From Plasmodiophora brassicae (lineage: Eukaryota > Endomyxa: Phytomyxea > Phytomyxea > Plasmodiophorida): a stretch of DNA of 64,000 bases. The position numbers and the translations under genes were made by a program. The stretch spans positions 1,116,001 through 1,180,000 of the forward strand of contig CP145411.1 of the NCBI GenBank assembly GCA_036867785.1, in the 5' to 3' direction. Under the pieces are notes generated by a model. The model worked only from the letters and a program-made list of their open reading frames with translations. It searched no databases and was not told the origin of the DNA. Shown here piece after piece: positions 12,081-23,236 of the stretch; the first letter of the stretch is position 1, and each line of letters opens with the position of its first letter.

Positions 12081-12190
12081 GACGGCGGCGACGTGCGGAA
12101 ACGAATACTCCTATCGAACGGTGCCGCGCAGTCCGCTGCTGCAGTCGCCAGTGACGTTGGCGCTACCGAGGTGCGCCCAGAACCACACGC

Positions 12191-15100
12191 ATGGGGAAAG
12201 GCCATCTTGCGTCGTTCGAGGTGGCGGCCGCCGTCGCCGAGCTGGTCGGCGCTCTGGCGGGATGCCGACTGACGAACGTTTACGACCTTGGGCCGCGGAC
12301 GTATTTATTCAAGTTTGGGAGGCCCGGTGGCTATAAGGCGTTCCTCATCATTGAGTCTGGAGTCCGATTTCATCTGACAGCGGTATGAACGTACACCGTT
12401 TGGCGTATACCAGGGCGTCTAATTTCATCCGCCCTTGTCCAGTTCGAGCGAGAGACCAACCCCACGCCGAATACTTTTGCCATCAAGTTGCGCAAACACT
12501 TGCGAACAAAGTACTGTTTCGTTTAGTTCATGGTATGTACATTGCTTACCGGCACTGACAGGCGGCTTGATGGTATTCGACAATGCGGATTCGATCGTGT
12601 CCTGCAGTTGACGTTTGGAACCGGAACGCATGCGTACCACCTGTTTGTGGAGTTGCATTCAGGCGGAAATATCATCCTCACCGATTCCGGTTTGATTATT
12701 CTGAGCCTGCTGAGGCCATACGAGACACCTCAGGCGGGCAAAGTTGCTGTTCGGGAGCGATACCCGATCGAGCTATCAGCCGAGTTGCCGGCGGTGCCTT
12801 CCGAAATTTCTCTAGATTCCCCAACAAAGGGCATTCTGTCCACCTGCACAGGTCTGGGCTGGCCCAAACAACTCGTTGCACATGAACTGTACGAACGTGG
12901 AATATCACCGTCTTCCCCTCCGGGGTCCCCAGAACAGGTCATTGAGATCATCAGTGCCGTCAACGACTGGATTGCTCGAATACGTTCGTGCCAAACCGTC
13001 TCCCCAGGGTATATTTTCAAGAAGGATGGGAAGAATGTGGAGTTTAGTCCCTTCATTCTACATGAGCATGAAGGACGAGAGAGGGACGACTTTCCTACTT
13101 TCAACGAAGCGTTCGCAACATGGCTATTGTCGTACGTTTCTCTATCTTACGTGTTGTTCCCCAGAATGGATGCATTCTTTTCGAACATCGAATCTGAGCA
13201 GAAGGTGCAGCAGTCGGTCAAGACAGAGAAAAAGGTCATGTCGAAGGAAGAGAAGATGCGGAGAGACATCGAGCAGAGGGTATCGAACCTGGCCTCTGTA
13301 TCGGAAAAGAACGAGCGAGTTGCTGAGCTGATTATGACCAATCTGGAACTGGTATCGTTGCGCATGTCGATACAGAGACAGCGCCCTCATCTTTGTTGAT
13401 TAGGTCGATAATGCGATAACTGCCATGCGCGGTGAGATCGCTAGTGGTGCTGACTGGCGCGAATTGGAACGCGTTCTTGCCGAAGAGAAACGCATTGGCC
13501 TAAACCCAATTGCACAGTGCATCAAGTCGTTGCACTTCGATCGGAACGCGATTACTATAATTTTGGGCGAGAAGGGCACGCCTGTCGAGGTCGACCTGGC
13601 TTTATCTGCTCATGCAAACGCCAACGTATACTTTGACGCCAAGAAGAAGGCTGGTAGCAAGTCCCAAAGAACCTTGGTGTGGCCATGTGCTCGTTGCACC
13701 TGCTATGAATCTTACCGTTTTGGTACAGGCCGCTGCTGACATTGCCATTCGTAATGCTGTCTTGCACAGTGAGAAGGCGATGAAGAAGGCCCTAAAGAAG
13801 GGCATCGTCGGTGCACAAAGTTTGCATCTGCGTCGCAAGCCACACTGGTTTGAGAAATTGTAAGCGTCACTGCTGTGATCAACAAACTGCAGCGGCCTTA
13901 TGCAGGTGTTAGTCACTGGTTCATAACGAGTGATAATTTCATGGTCATTGGCGGCAGGGATGCTCAACAAAACGGTCAGTGCGTGTTCTATTGCGACATC
14001 ATGCTATGAGTAATAATAGCCGGGAACAGAGTTGGTCGTGCGACGGCACCTGAATGCGAACGATCTATACTTTCATGCTGATCTGCACGGAGCAAGCAGC
14101 GTCGTTCTTCTCAACCCTGACAACGTGCAACCCATCCCGCCGCGCTCATTGGAGGTTTGTCGTTTCTGGGCGTGCTGGTTCCGCAATTCTGACCATGTGT
14201 CCGTTAGGAGGCTGCCGCATTCACAATTTGTCGAAGCGCTGCCTGGGAAAGCCGAACCGTGATATCAGCATACTGGGTGCATGCTGACCAAGTAAACTCC
14301 CCGCCCGTTCAGGCATGCGCCCGGGACGTCATTAATCATGTTGTCCATGCAGGTTTCTAAAACCGCCCCGACTGGAATGTTCATAACGACTGGTAGTTTT
14401 ATGATCCGCGGCAAGCGCAACTACATGCCTCCTTCGCAGCTGCTAATGGGTTCGACGTCGTCATTCCACCTGCTGCACGTACACCTAAATATCAGTGGCA
14501 GGATTAACGTTCTTGTTTCGAGTGTCGGATGCAGACATTGCCAACCACGTCCATGAACGTTCCTCCATTGGGAATGGCGACGTTGACGACAATGCCGAGG
14601 TGCAATCCGATCGCGAAGAAGCCGACCTGTTCGACGAGGCCACTGTGGACGATGGCGGTGTTGAACCGGACACGGAGGTAGAACCCCAGGAAGTTTCCGT
14701 CCAGCCTCGCGAACCATCTCCTGTCGGTTTCGATGTTACCAGTTCGTTGGTTAAGTCCGCCGCCGCTTTCGAAATGAGTGCACGCGAAGCGGTTGTGGAC
14801 GATGCTGATGTAAAGGACAAAGAAGCCGACGACAACGCTGACGATGATGATCTGGTCAACACTGCCATGTTCGACACCCAGTCAGCAAAACCACGAGGGA
14901 AATCCAGAATGTCAGCGCGACAAAGAAGGCTACTTCGAAAGGGTTCGTTGTTAAGGTTGCTGACGCCATATTGTGTTAGCATGCTAAGCATTTGACAGGC
15001 GGTGCCTCTGATGAGATGTCAACCGAAGACGGAACGCGCCCGTCAGATACGGTCGTCGAGCCGGTCGCAAGCACTCCTGCAGAGCCGCCTGATGTGTTAC

Positions 15101-16084
15101 CTCGCGGCAAGCGTACCAAGATGAAGCGACTGAAGAAACGATACGCCGATCAGGTTGGCACGGTATCGTCTGATGAGAGCGAGAGCGAATATAACCAGAC
15201 GTGGAATAGGATGAGGAGGAACGCGAGCAGAGATTACGACTGCTTGGCAGTTCCGGTGTCAGAGATCTGCATGGGACGGCTGAGAAGGACGCGGAATCCG
15301 ATGTGGACGACGACGAAAAGGAGAACGGTGATGACGACAGCGAAAGCAGTGAAGACGCTTCGGCGACGGCTGCTCCAGAACAGGACTGGATCGTCAAAGT
15401 CTGTTTCCATTGCCATGGTTTGTCGTCCATCTTCTGTGTAGAGACGAACGTTGGTTTCGTCTGACGACGCCGTAGGTCAAGGACATGTCGTTCGCGAATG
15501 TCCCGAACTAGTCGGGGCAGACCAGAAGACCTTGAATAAGGCAGTCCAGTCAGGTAGGCCTATCCCGTGCTTTGACGTTACTGACTGTCGTTGATGACGT
15601 CCTGGGTAGGTCGAGACCTTGAACGCGAACAGTTGAAGGATCTTGCCAAGGAGGAATCCGCAGCCCAAGAGCAGTTCAACCTGCACTGCCTAACGGGAAA
15701 TCCGATAACCAGCGACACGATTCTCTATGCTCTGCCAATGTGTGCGCCGTATTCTGTCGTCAGGAACAACCGTTTTCGAGTGAAGGTTCTATTGTATTGC
15801 CAACAGTGTCTGACACGGTCGCATTGAGAGCATTGTAGGTCGTTCCGGGTGCCGAGAAGCGTGGACAGTCTGCAAAGACGGGCGTTTCGTTGGTGATGCG
15901 AATGTGCTCCGGGGACGACGCAGACAGAATCAAGGACGCCTTGAAGGCAGTCAACGACAACGACATTGCAATCACGTTGCCTGCAGGCACGAAAGTGTCG
16001 GCGCCCGGCCTCGCCGCTGTCGCGTCATCAGGCAAAGGGAAACCGTCAAAGAAGAACAGGGGCCCCAAGAAGAAGAAACGCTAA
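12191..16084 (+). CDS. NEMF: NEMF/Rqc2 (Tae2-type) ribosome quality-control factor
   Basis: A long multi-exon gene. NFACT-N: exon 1 starts at 12191 (ATGGGGAAAGGC) with [16 protein letters not shown], then [37 protein letters not shown] and [11 protein letters not shown] charged coiled coil follows (13200-13400). [31 protein letters not shown] and [20 protein letters not shown]. An acidic disordered region comes next. A CCHC zinc knuckle is created by splicing near 15400-15500 ([14 protein letters not shown]). [35 protein letters not shown] and a lysine-rich end. NEMF binds 60S subunits carrying stalled peptidyl-tRNA, recruits Listerin and directs C-terminal tailing. Length is near 1000 residues, comparable to human NEMF (1076). 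It is divergent from MND1 and lies only 44 bp before tafazzin. Confidence 0.92.
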
Positions 16085-16128
16085 ACATAAAGTTTGAATG
16101 GAATTACCGACCAGTAGGCAGTACGGAG

Positions 16129-17104
16129 ATGTTTGCGCAATCGTCAGCGATGGCAACCGCCAGCCTGGGGCCGTGGCCTGCGCTGCCGTCGTGCACGACA
16201 ATGGGGTCACCTACGATCCTTGACGACATCCTTACGACGATGGTGACATCGGTGACCGGCGGGATCGCACGTGTTTTTATGACCCGACTGAATACGACCA
16301 GGGTCGGCAACGGCAACGGGCCGTCCTTTGCACAGTCGCTTAATGGCGTTGCCGTAGGTTGAGTCGCACGACGTCTTCTTGAAGGCCGTCACCGAGCGCC
16401 CCGCAAACCGGGGCCTAGTAACTGTGTCCAATCATGTATCCGCTCTGGATGACCCGTTGACGATCGCGTCAATGACGCCCCTGCGGGTTCTTCTGAACAC
16501 CCGCGGCGTTCGTTGGGGACTGTACTGCCGTCTGCTGCATGCTGAACGACTGCGTGTATAACGATTCATGTTCAGGTGTGCAACGGACAGATGCTTCCAC
16601 AATGCCGTTCTGGCACGGTTCGTGTCGAAAGGGAAGGTTCTCCCTATCGCGCGTGGCCGAGGCATGTACCAGCAGGGCATGCAAGACGCGCTGGATCGGC
16701 TCGATCACGGCGACTGGGTGCACGGTCTGTGCGTTCTGCTGAAACGCAATCAAGCGCGCCTCTAACTCGCACCAACAGTGTTTCCCGAAGGGACGCGCTC
16801 GAAGACGGGAGAAATTCTGCCCTTGAAATCCGGCGTCGGTCGTCTGATCTGCGATGCAAAAGTGACCCCTGTTGTTGTGCCGTACTACCACGAGGGAATG
16901 CAGCGGATCATGTCGCGCGGAAGTGCCCGCCTGGGCGTTGGGCAGACCGTGAATATTGTCGTTGGAGAACCCATCGATTTCGACGACATTTTCGAACGGT
17001 TCAAAGGGTGCACCGATCGCACGGCGCTGTACGAGGCAGTAACAGAGCGAATCGCCCAGAGGTTGTCTGAATTGCGGAACCGAGCCAGTGAGCAGGCGCT
17101 GTGA
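16129..17104 (+). CDS. TAZ: Tafazzin-type monolysocardiolipin acyltransferase
   Basis: Four exons. Start at 16129; a 55-nt intron joins NTTR to VESHDVFLKAVTERP. The acyltransferase HX4D motif is in VSNHVSALDDP. The next joins give FVSKGKVLPIARGRGMYQQG, then DALDRLDHGDWVHVFPEGTR, where the FPEG motif is split across an intron (GTG valine codon divided). The remaining part (GVGRLICDAKVTPVVVPYYH) follows tafazzin. The enzyme remodels cardiolipin by acyl transfer in mitochondrial membranes and is consistent with aerobic mitochondria (see NDUFA8 and mL43). The presequence-like N-terminus is rich in Ala/Ser/Thr. About 250 residues, near the human protein. The stop is 30 bp from the stop of the convergent RRM gene. 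Confidence 0.88.
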
Positions 17105-17134
17105 CTATATATAATTCATATATAAGAGATTTCA

Positions 17135-18646
17135 CTACCCTATTGATGGACCCGGGCCTGTCCGTGCACCTGATGCATCACCTTGGTCGGCGTCATCCTC
17201 CACAGCGGCTGCGGTGGAAGGGTCCATGAGGTCAGGCACGGCGGTCGGGTAGTAGAAATACGACTGGGCACTTCTTTGCAGGTCCTCGGGGGTCGAGAGC
17301 ATAAAGGTCGACGGATTTAGGTTGGAGTGGCTCTGTGCAGAGCATAAGCGTCATCGACAAAGTTCGCATTGACGGCAGTACCGATGATCTGCCGAAGTTC
17401 ACGTTGAGCGTGCGGTCGAACAGAACCGGAGGGAACATGGTAAGATGATCTCTTGCCCATATCGAGTCGCTGATGTTGGAGTACACGACAAACGCGTAGC
17501 ACCGGTCGTAGAATCGTTTGATACGTTGAACTTCCCCGAACTGCTGGAACAAGGCAAACATCGTCGCTTGGGACGCCTCGGGGTCGATGTTCCCAACAAA
17601 CAGTTGCCTGGATGGCTTGGCGTAGTTGTAATGAGAGCCACAGCTGACCGGGTTCCGACCGGACTGCCGCCCGGATGCATGTGACCTTGAGTAGCCAGTT
17701 GAAACGTTCTGATGGCAGTCCTGGGTAGCACGATGCCGTTGCCTGTTATGCGGCCCATGCCGTTTCGAATCCTGCCACTGGAAATTGATGGTGATTTCGG
17801 AATCTGCTATCCGATGGCCATTCAACTGCTGCGCGGCGATCAGCGCCGCCTGCTCGGAAACCATATTCACGAAAGCACACTTGTTGTTCCTCAATATTCG
17901 AACGCTTTCGACTTCGCCAAACTGCACGCACCGATTGCTGATCAGGTGCCGTCCAGCGAACGCACCGCTTAAACGAAATAATACCTTCTGGAAGGCTTCC
18001 GTAAGAGAAGCTTCATCAACGCCAGGTCCGACATTGCCAACCCATAGATGTCGGGAGCAACGCCCAACATTCCTGCGAATACGTCAGGCGTCGCGCACAA
18101 GACTGAGCGGATGGCAACCAGCCCTTACAGTGTCAAGGCCATAGATCCCATCATTGTATTCTCCATCGCAGCCTACACGGGACGGTTAGTGACGAGCGCA
18201 CAGGCGCATAGAGGCGGACGCCAAGTCCATACCTGCGCCGCTAGAGCCTGATCTGAAGTCTCATATGTAATGAACGCGCATTTCGACTTGGGAAACATCC
18301 TCAGCAGTCGGATTGGTCCAAACCGAGAGAATTCGCTTCTGAACTCTGCCTCGGTCACTTTGGGGCAAACGTTGCCCACCCAGATGCACGACGACGGTAT
18401 CATCGACTGATGGCGAATGTCAGCGCGACGGCACACATTCCAGATAGCCGGCGATTGACGAACCGCTTTCGATTCGGGTAACGTTGCTGCACTACGAGGC
18501 GCCCGGGTACCCGTATTTCTAGTAGACGGCTGAAATACGTCCGCGTCAGCGTTGAACGGCGGCTTCCGGGGCGACGCGTTCGACGACACCATTCGCCGTG
18601 CGATCGCGAAGGGCCGTCGCGCCAATCTGTCTGTCCACCCAGGCAC
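17135..18646 (-). CDS. Triple-RRM, Spen/FPA-like RNA-binding protein
   Basis: Exons read on the minus strand give three RNA-recognition motifs. RRM1: RNP2 CIWVGNV and RNP1 SKCAFITY. RRM2: LWVGNVGPGVDEASLTEAF spliced to FGEVESVRILRNNKCAFVNM through an intron containing GTATTA...GTGCAG. RRM3: RNP2 LFVGNID and RNP1 RCYAFVVY. The order and the LWVGN signatures resemble the Spen family (RBM15, plant FPA). The last exon is Ser/Pro/acidic and ends in TAG at 17135-17137; I see no C-terminal SPOC domain, which most Spen proteins have. Start is taken as the Met at 18646, upstream of a basic disordered stretch. Expected role is nuclear RNA processing. Convergent with tafazzin. Confidence 0.7.
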
Positions 18647-19031
18647 GTCGCGCTGTCACGCCGTTGTGACGGACAGCACGGGGCCCCAAAGCTGACAACA
18701 CGGCCCGACCCTCGACACCGCGTCCGCCTTCTAGCCGCTCCCGCCCGCGCACTCCGTATGGCAGCGACACGGGCTCTCCGCTCCTGCCTGACGACCACGA
18801 CGACACCTCAGGCGACCGACGACGCCACCGGTTGCCGAACTTCCGCCCGCGCCTCCAAATACAAGTGCAGCTGCTGCAGTTGCGGGCCCGCTGCTGCCTC
18901 TGAAGCAGTCCTAATTTTAGAACGGCAGGGTTCGCGCATTCGGCATTCGGCACGAAAATGGACGGCGGGTTGCCCCCCGCCCGTGCCCGGAAATAAAACA
19001 CAGCAAGCCGCCTGGCCGTTTTACTGCCCTG
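18647..19031. other. Upstream region of the triple-RRM gene
   Basis: This 385-bp GC-rich stretch has open frames on both strands that are arginine-rich and match nothing. It probably includes the 5' UTR and promoter of the RRM gene and the 3' UTR of MFSD1. Confidence 0.35.
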
Positions 19032-20753
19032 TTACACGGAACAGGACCGGGACCTCAACTGGTCGTCAGTCGTGTCGACCGACCGGCGATTAAGGGCGCC
19101 GCCGCATGATTTTCTGTCGACAGTGTTGATGGCGACGCCGATGAGGGCGCCTAGGGCGGCCAGAACGGACAGGAAGACCTCGGAAGCCGTGTAGGAACCG
19201 GTGCGGTCGTGGAGGAGGCCGACAATACCAGGGATGCCAGCAAGGCCAACGTTCTGGATGGCCGTCGCGATTCCGTATGCGGTCCCGAGATACTCTTGAT
19301 CAACGACAATCGCCACACAGGGCCAGATGGCGGCGGCGAATATGGAATATGCCGCCCCCATCATAATTAACGGGAACAGTGGAGACCACGATGTAGCCGC
19401 AAACATGGCATGGGCGAACACGAGCAAGGCGGCTGATGCCGTTAGGCAAATACCTCGTTTCCCAACATTGTCGATCAGTGCGCCCAGGAACGGTGATGTC
19501 AGCGCCGAAATCGTGAATGGAATGGACATGTAAAGTACGGCGAGAGCTGAAGAGTATCCATTACGCTGCTCCAGCAGAGCCTCTGGTACAATACATACCC
19601 TTCAGCAAATACTTCTACGTTATGGTGCCGACATACCGGCGACATCGTTGAACGGCAGTATCGTCGAGTAGACGACAACACAAGACCCACAGAGAAGCCT
19701 GGGTGTACACGTGTCACATGGGCAATTAGAGTTATGGGCAATACAGACTGACCAAAAGATCAGTGGCATCTTGGAAACGGATTCGATTAGTCCCGCTGCG
19801 TCAGGTTCAGCACCTGAACGCGACTCGTCGTCGACGACGCTTCGCGTTTCCGGTATCTCTTCGGCTGAACTGGCAGGATTACGATAAACAACGTCAATCG
19901 CGACCATGGCGATAATGCAAATTAAGGAAACGGTCGTAAAAACAGTTCCTAAGGTGACAACCGTTAGACTTGTACAGCCGTGCAGAACGAAATGCACAGC
20001 ACACCAAGAGCAACAGCTTCGCCAATGCCAAACGTCCTGTACATCAGGGCGGATAAGTTGTTATTCGCGACGCTTCCGAAACGCGAGATCGTCAACGAAA
20101 CTGCCATGGCAAGCGCCACCTCAGCATGGCTAAACACGATGGCGAGAAGAGCCGAGTTCGCCACAGTCAACGACTCCCCTCCCAGACCAAAGACGAAGCG
20201 CCCAGCGAGGCAAATGTAAAAATTCGACCTCACTACGCCAAACGTGAACACGGCTTGACCTACATCACCAATCAGATCGGCAGAACGTGGAAGCTGATTG
20301 AAAACACACCCAGCAATACGAGTAGGGCGAAAATGAGCAGGCATCGCCGATAACCAAGTTTATCGGTCAGGAATCCACCAAACAACTAAAGCATAAACGT
20401 AAGCCGATGTGGGCGACAGGGCAACACGCGAAACCGTCAACCGACCGGGATGATGCAGTTTGGTGCCGAATAAACGGTGTACAGGAGATTGTACTCGAAA
20501 CTCGACAGGCCCATATAGGAAGATAGTTCAACGTTTAGCGCCGACGGAATGTCAAATACCTGATGCGACACGTCACTACTTATTCCGGAACGTTCTCACC
20601 CCCATGCGCTACATAATACGATCCGAACAGACCAAGACAGCTAAGGATTAGAATCAACCATCGGATGCCGTTTGGAGCGGAGCGGCCGACTCCCAGGAGG
20701 GCCGCAGAGAGCCCATCATGCTGTGATCGTCGGGATTCCTGCCCACCCGCCAT
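19032..20753 (-). CDS. MFSD1: MFSD1-type lysosomal major facilitator transporter
   Basis: Start at 20753 (MAGGQESRRSQ). Exons give, in order, TM1 LILILSCLGLFGSYY spliced to VFDIPSALN, then SSFEYNLLYTVYSAPNCIIP, GGFLTDKLGYRR, FVFGLGGESLTVANSALLAI and, in the last exon, LGALIDNVGKRG, WPCVAIVVDQEYLGTAYGI and IQNVGLAGIPGIVGLL. The YNLLYxVYSxPN and LGTAYG...IQNxGLA signatures are those of MFSD1. Animal MFSD1 is a lysosomal dipeptide uniporter paired with GLMP. At least six short introns are needed, and about 12 membrane segments can be counted. The C-terminal stop at 19032 follows a polar tail. It shares a 245-bp divergent promoter with the DUF2905-like gene. Confidence 0.85.
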
Positions 20754-20998
20754 CGGGACGCGCCGATATATTTACAATGCACTTTGCGATGTTGCGCGCT
20801 CCGAGCCACTATCAGCCGCCGCCCGTCAACCAATCGAGAGAGACCTTCCAACACATTCGGATTCGATGCGCTCAGCCGTTCTTGTGAGGGACGTACTCCT
20901 TTGCTACAAAGGAAGTTATGTTGAATATTCTGCATGTCGTCACGACCGTTCACTGGGTGTGTGCTTGCACACTGTTGCGGTAGCAGTTGACCACTTCC

Positions 20999-21445
20999 AT
21001 GTCGTCCGGCGGCGATGACGGCGCGCACCATGCTGCAAATAGGGACGAGGCGGCGAGATGTTTGGAGATCGCGGCGCAGGCTCTAGCGAGTGGCGACCAC
21101 TCGCGTGCCAATCGGTTGCTGGATCGGGCAGAGAGGCTGGATGACACTCTGCGTGATCGCGTTCGTGCCATGCGCCCGAGACGACAATGGGTCAGCCCCG
21201 CGTATCGCGACCTGCTGCGCGCCATGGCGGTCCTTGTTGTCGTCCTCGGCGGCCATAAACTCGCCTATGGACCAAAGTCAACCGTATCGTGGAAGAACCT
21301 CGGCACGTTGCCCGGCGACATCTACTACCGATCCCCGTCAACGTCCATCTTCATACCAATCACAACCACGGTCCTTATCGCTGTCCTGCTCCAGTCATTT
21401 GCTATTGTTGTTGATTGGTTAAGAACGCTTTTCAATACACGGTAG
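20999..21445 (+). CDS. DUF2905-like membrane protein with DNAJB12-like N-terminal helices
   Basis: Intronless, 148 residues from the ATG at 20999. The N-terminal third (EAARCLEIAAQALASGDH, NRLLDRAERLDD) looks like the helical segment preceding the J domain in DNAJB12/DNAJB14, but no J domain follows. The C-terminal half has a hydrophobic segment (LLRAMAVLVVVLGGHKLAYG), then NLGTLPGDIYYRSPSTSIF and a second membrane segment (IPITTTVLIAVLLQSF). That pattern, LPGDI-x(n)-FYFPITT followed by one membrane helix, is characteristic of the small bacterial family DUF2905. I infer a two-pass membrane protein, function unknown. The combination is unusual. Bacterial or organellar origin of the C-terminal half is an inference only. 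Confidence 0.65.
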   Translation: MSSGGDDGAHHAANRDEAARCLEIAAQALASGDHSRANRLLDRAERLDDTLRDRVRAMRPRRQWVSPAYRDLLRAMAVLVVVLGGHKLAYGPKSTVSWKNLGTLPGDIYYRSPSTSIFIPITTTVLIAVLLQSFAIVVDWLRTLFNTR

Positions 21446-21697
21446 TTGGTTTTCAAGTACACTGCACTTTCAGTCACGGGTGTGGTTCTAGAACGCCCAC
21501 ATCAGGCTCCCTGGAAGCATACTACGGACGGCGCACATGCGACAGCCGACGATATTTTCTTTATACCACTACCTACTCTGGTTGATATGCAGCATCGTCA
21601 GCCAGTGAATATCTGCGCGGCTGTGCGGCGGGATCGCATTCTCTGCGCCCATGGACGTTCACATTGGGCGGCCGCCGGCAAAGAACTTTGTCCGTGA

Positions 21698-23037
21698 ATG
21701 GCGCGCTTTTATTTTGTGTTTCAGCGCAGACCGCAGTCCGTGGGAAGGCGCGTCATTGGAGTCCGTCATCAGGAGGGTCCAACGAGTGGCATTATGGCCG
21801 ACTGTTCGCCACTGACGGCAGTCGGTCCACATGGTCGCACCGGCGGTGCGTCCCAACGGATTGAGGAAGGGCGTGGTGATAGACGCGCTGCTGTGCTGGC
21901 GTCTACGCCCATGCAGGCGGCGGTGATGTCGCCGCCGGCGTCGCCTACGTTCCACTCCGGGATGTCGGTGGATGACAACGACGGCGACAAGGGCCCGATA
22001 TCCAACAGCCGGATGGACAGTTCATTGGGAATACTCACAAAGAAATTCGTCCAGCTTCTACAAAACGAGTCTAGTGGAATACTCGACTTGAACGCCGCGG
22101 CCGTCAAGCTTGGTGCGTTGCCCTTTCAGGATGCCAATCTGCATAGACTAATGGTATCCACTTCAGGTGTTCAGAAGCGTAGGATATATGACATCACCAA
22201 TGTTCTCGAGGGCATCGGTATGATTGAGAAGAAGTCCAAGAACATGATCCAGTGGAGTGCGAATGGAGGTAGGAAACGACAATGACTGTTTTTTATGTTC
22301 GATGTGCGCTAACGCTATGTCAGTAAATGAACAGGCCCTGAAAGCGGATGGCGCCGCAGAAACTAACGACCTCCGTTCAGAGATCGGTCAGCTGGAGCTA
22401 GACGAAAGAGTTCTCGATGAGTACATTGCTAAGATGGATGAGCTTGTGAAGAACCTCGAAGGTATTTGTGTTGTTCTGAAATCTGGACGCGTTGTTAAAA
22501 TTCCATTCCAGCGGAGGAGTCGTCTGCACATCTCGGCTATGTAACGTACGAAGATATTCGATCCAACTTGGGCAATCGCGGCGACACGCTTCTCGCGGTC
22601 AAAGCTCCACCAGGAACGACCGTTACGCTGCACGGGCCTGATCAGGTTCGCTGATGCCCTACGGTTTGTTATTCCCTCGTCTCTAACTTGCTCCCTAGGG
22701 CTCAGCAAATTCCGATATGAAGCACAAGGTTTCGTTCTTGAGCAACTCGGGCGACCCTGTCGATGTGTTCATAATAAGTCAGCACGAAGTGAAGGTAATG
22801 CCCGCCCTGTCGTCGACCAAAGTTTACACTTTAACTGACTCCGGAACCCAGTCTGCATCAGATGAGGGTCGGGGATATCAGGTGGCACCGGCAAAGGACC
22901 TTAGCGACTTCGTTCCACCCCCGCGGGCGCGACAAGATATCCATCTCGATTCGGACATCTACTTGGATCTTGATATGACGGCATTCGACAGTACTGAACT
23001 CTATGGGCACGAAGGGATGTCCGATATTTATAAATAA
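21698..23037 (+). CDS. E2F-family transcription factor with pocket-protein-binding tail
   Basis: DNA-binding winged helix: [29 protein letters not shown] joined to [20 protein letters not shown] across the intron 22113-22166 (54 nt, stop-free). Further exons carry a leucine-rich dimerisation helix ([20 protein letters not shown]), the marked-box region (YVTYEDIRS and [14 protein letters not shown]) and [17 protein letters not shown] probable stop-free 57-nt intron lies at 22795-22851. The C-terminus ends [15 protein letters not shown], close to the EG-[IV]-xDLF retinoblastoma-binding motif of E2F1-5, so an RB-like pocket protein should exist. Start is uncertain: Mets at 21698, 21794 and 21911 are all in frame. 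E2F with DP drives G1/S genes. Confidence 0.88.
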
Positions 23038-23236
23038 GCTGTATTGTGTTAAACATGATCCTGTGCGGTCGGGGTATCCTATGCTGCCACAGGAATGCTG
23101 CCAACGACTCTATGTCGGCTTGGGATAATCTAAGTTGCCTCTCCAACATCCAGAACGGCAACAAAGGCGTCGTCTGAGGACGACGTTCAACGAAGTACCA
23201 AGGTTGTCCTTCCTGCAAAGGAAATGTTCCAGCAGT

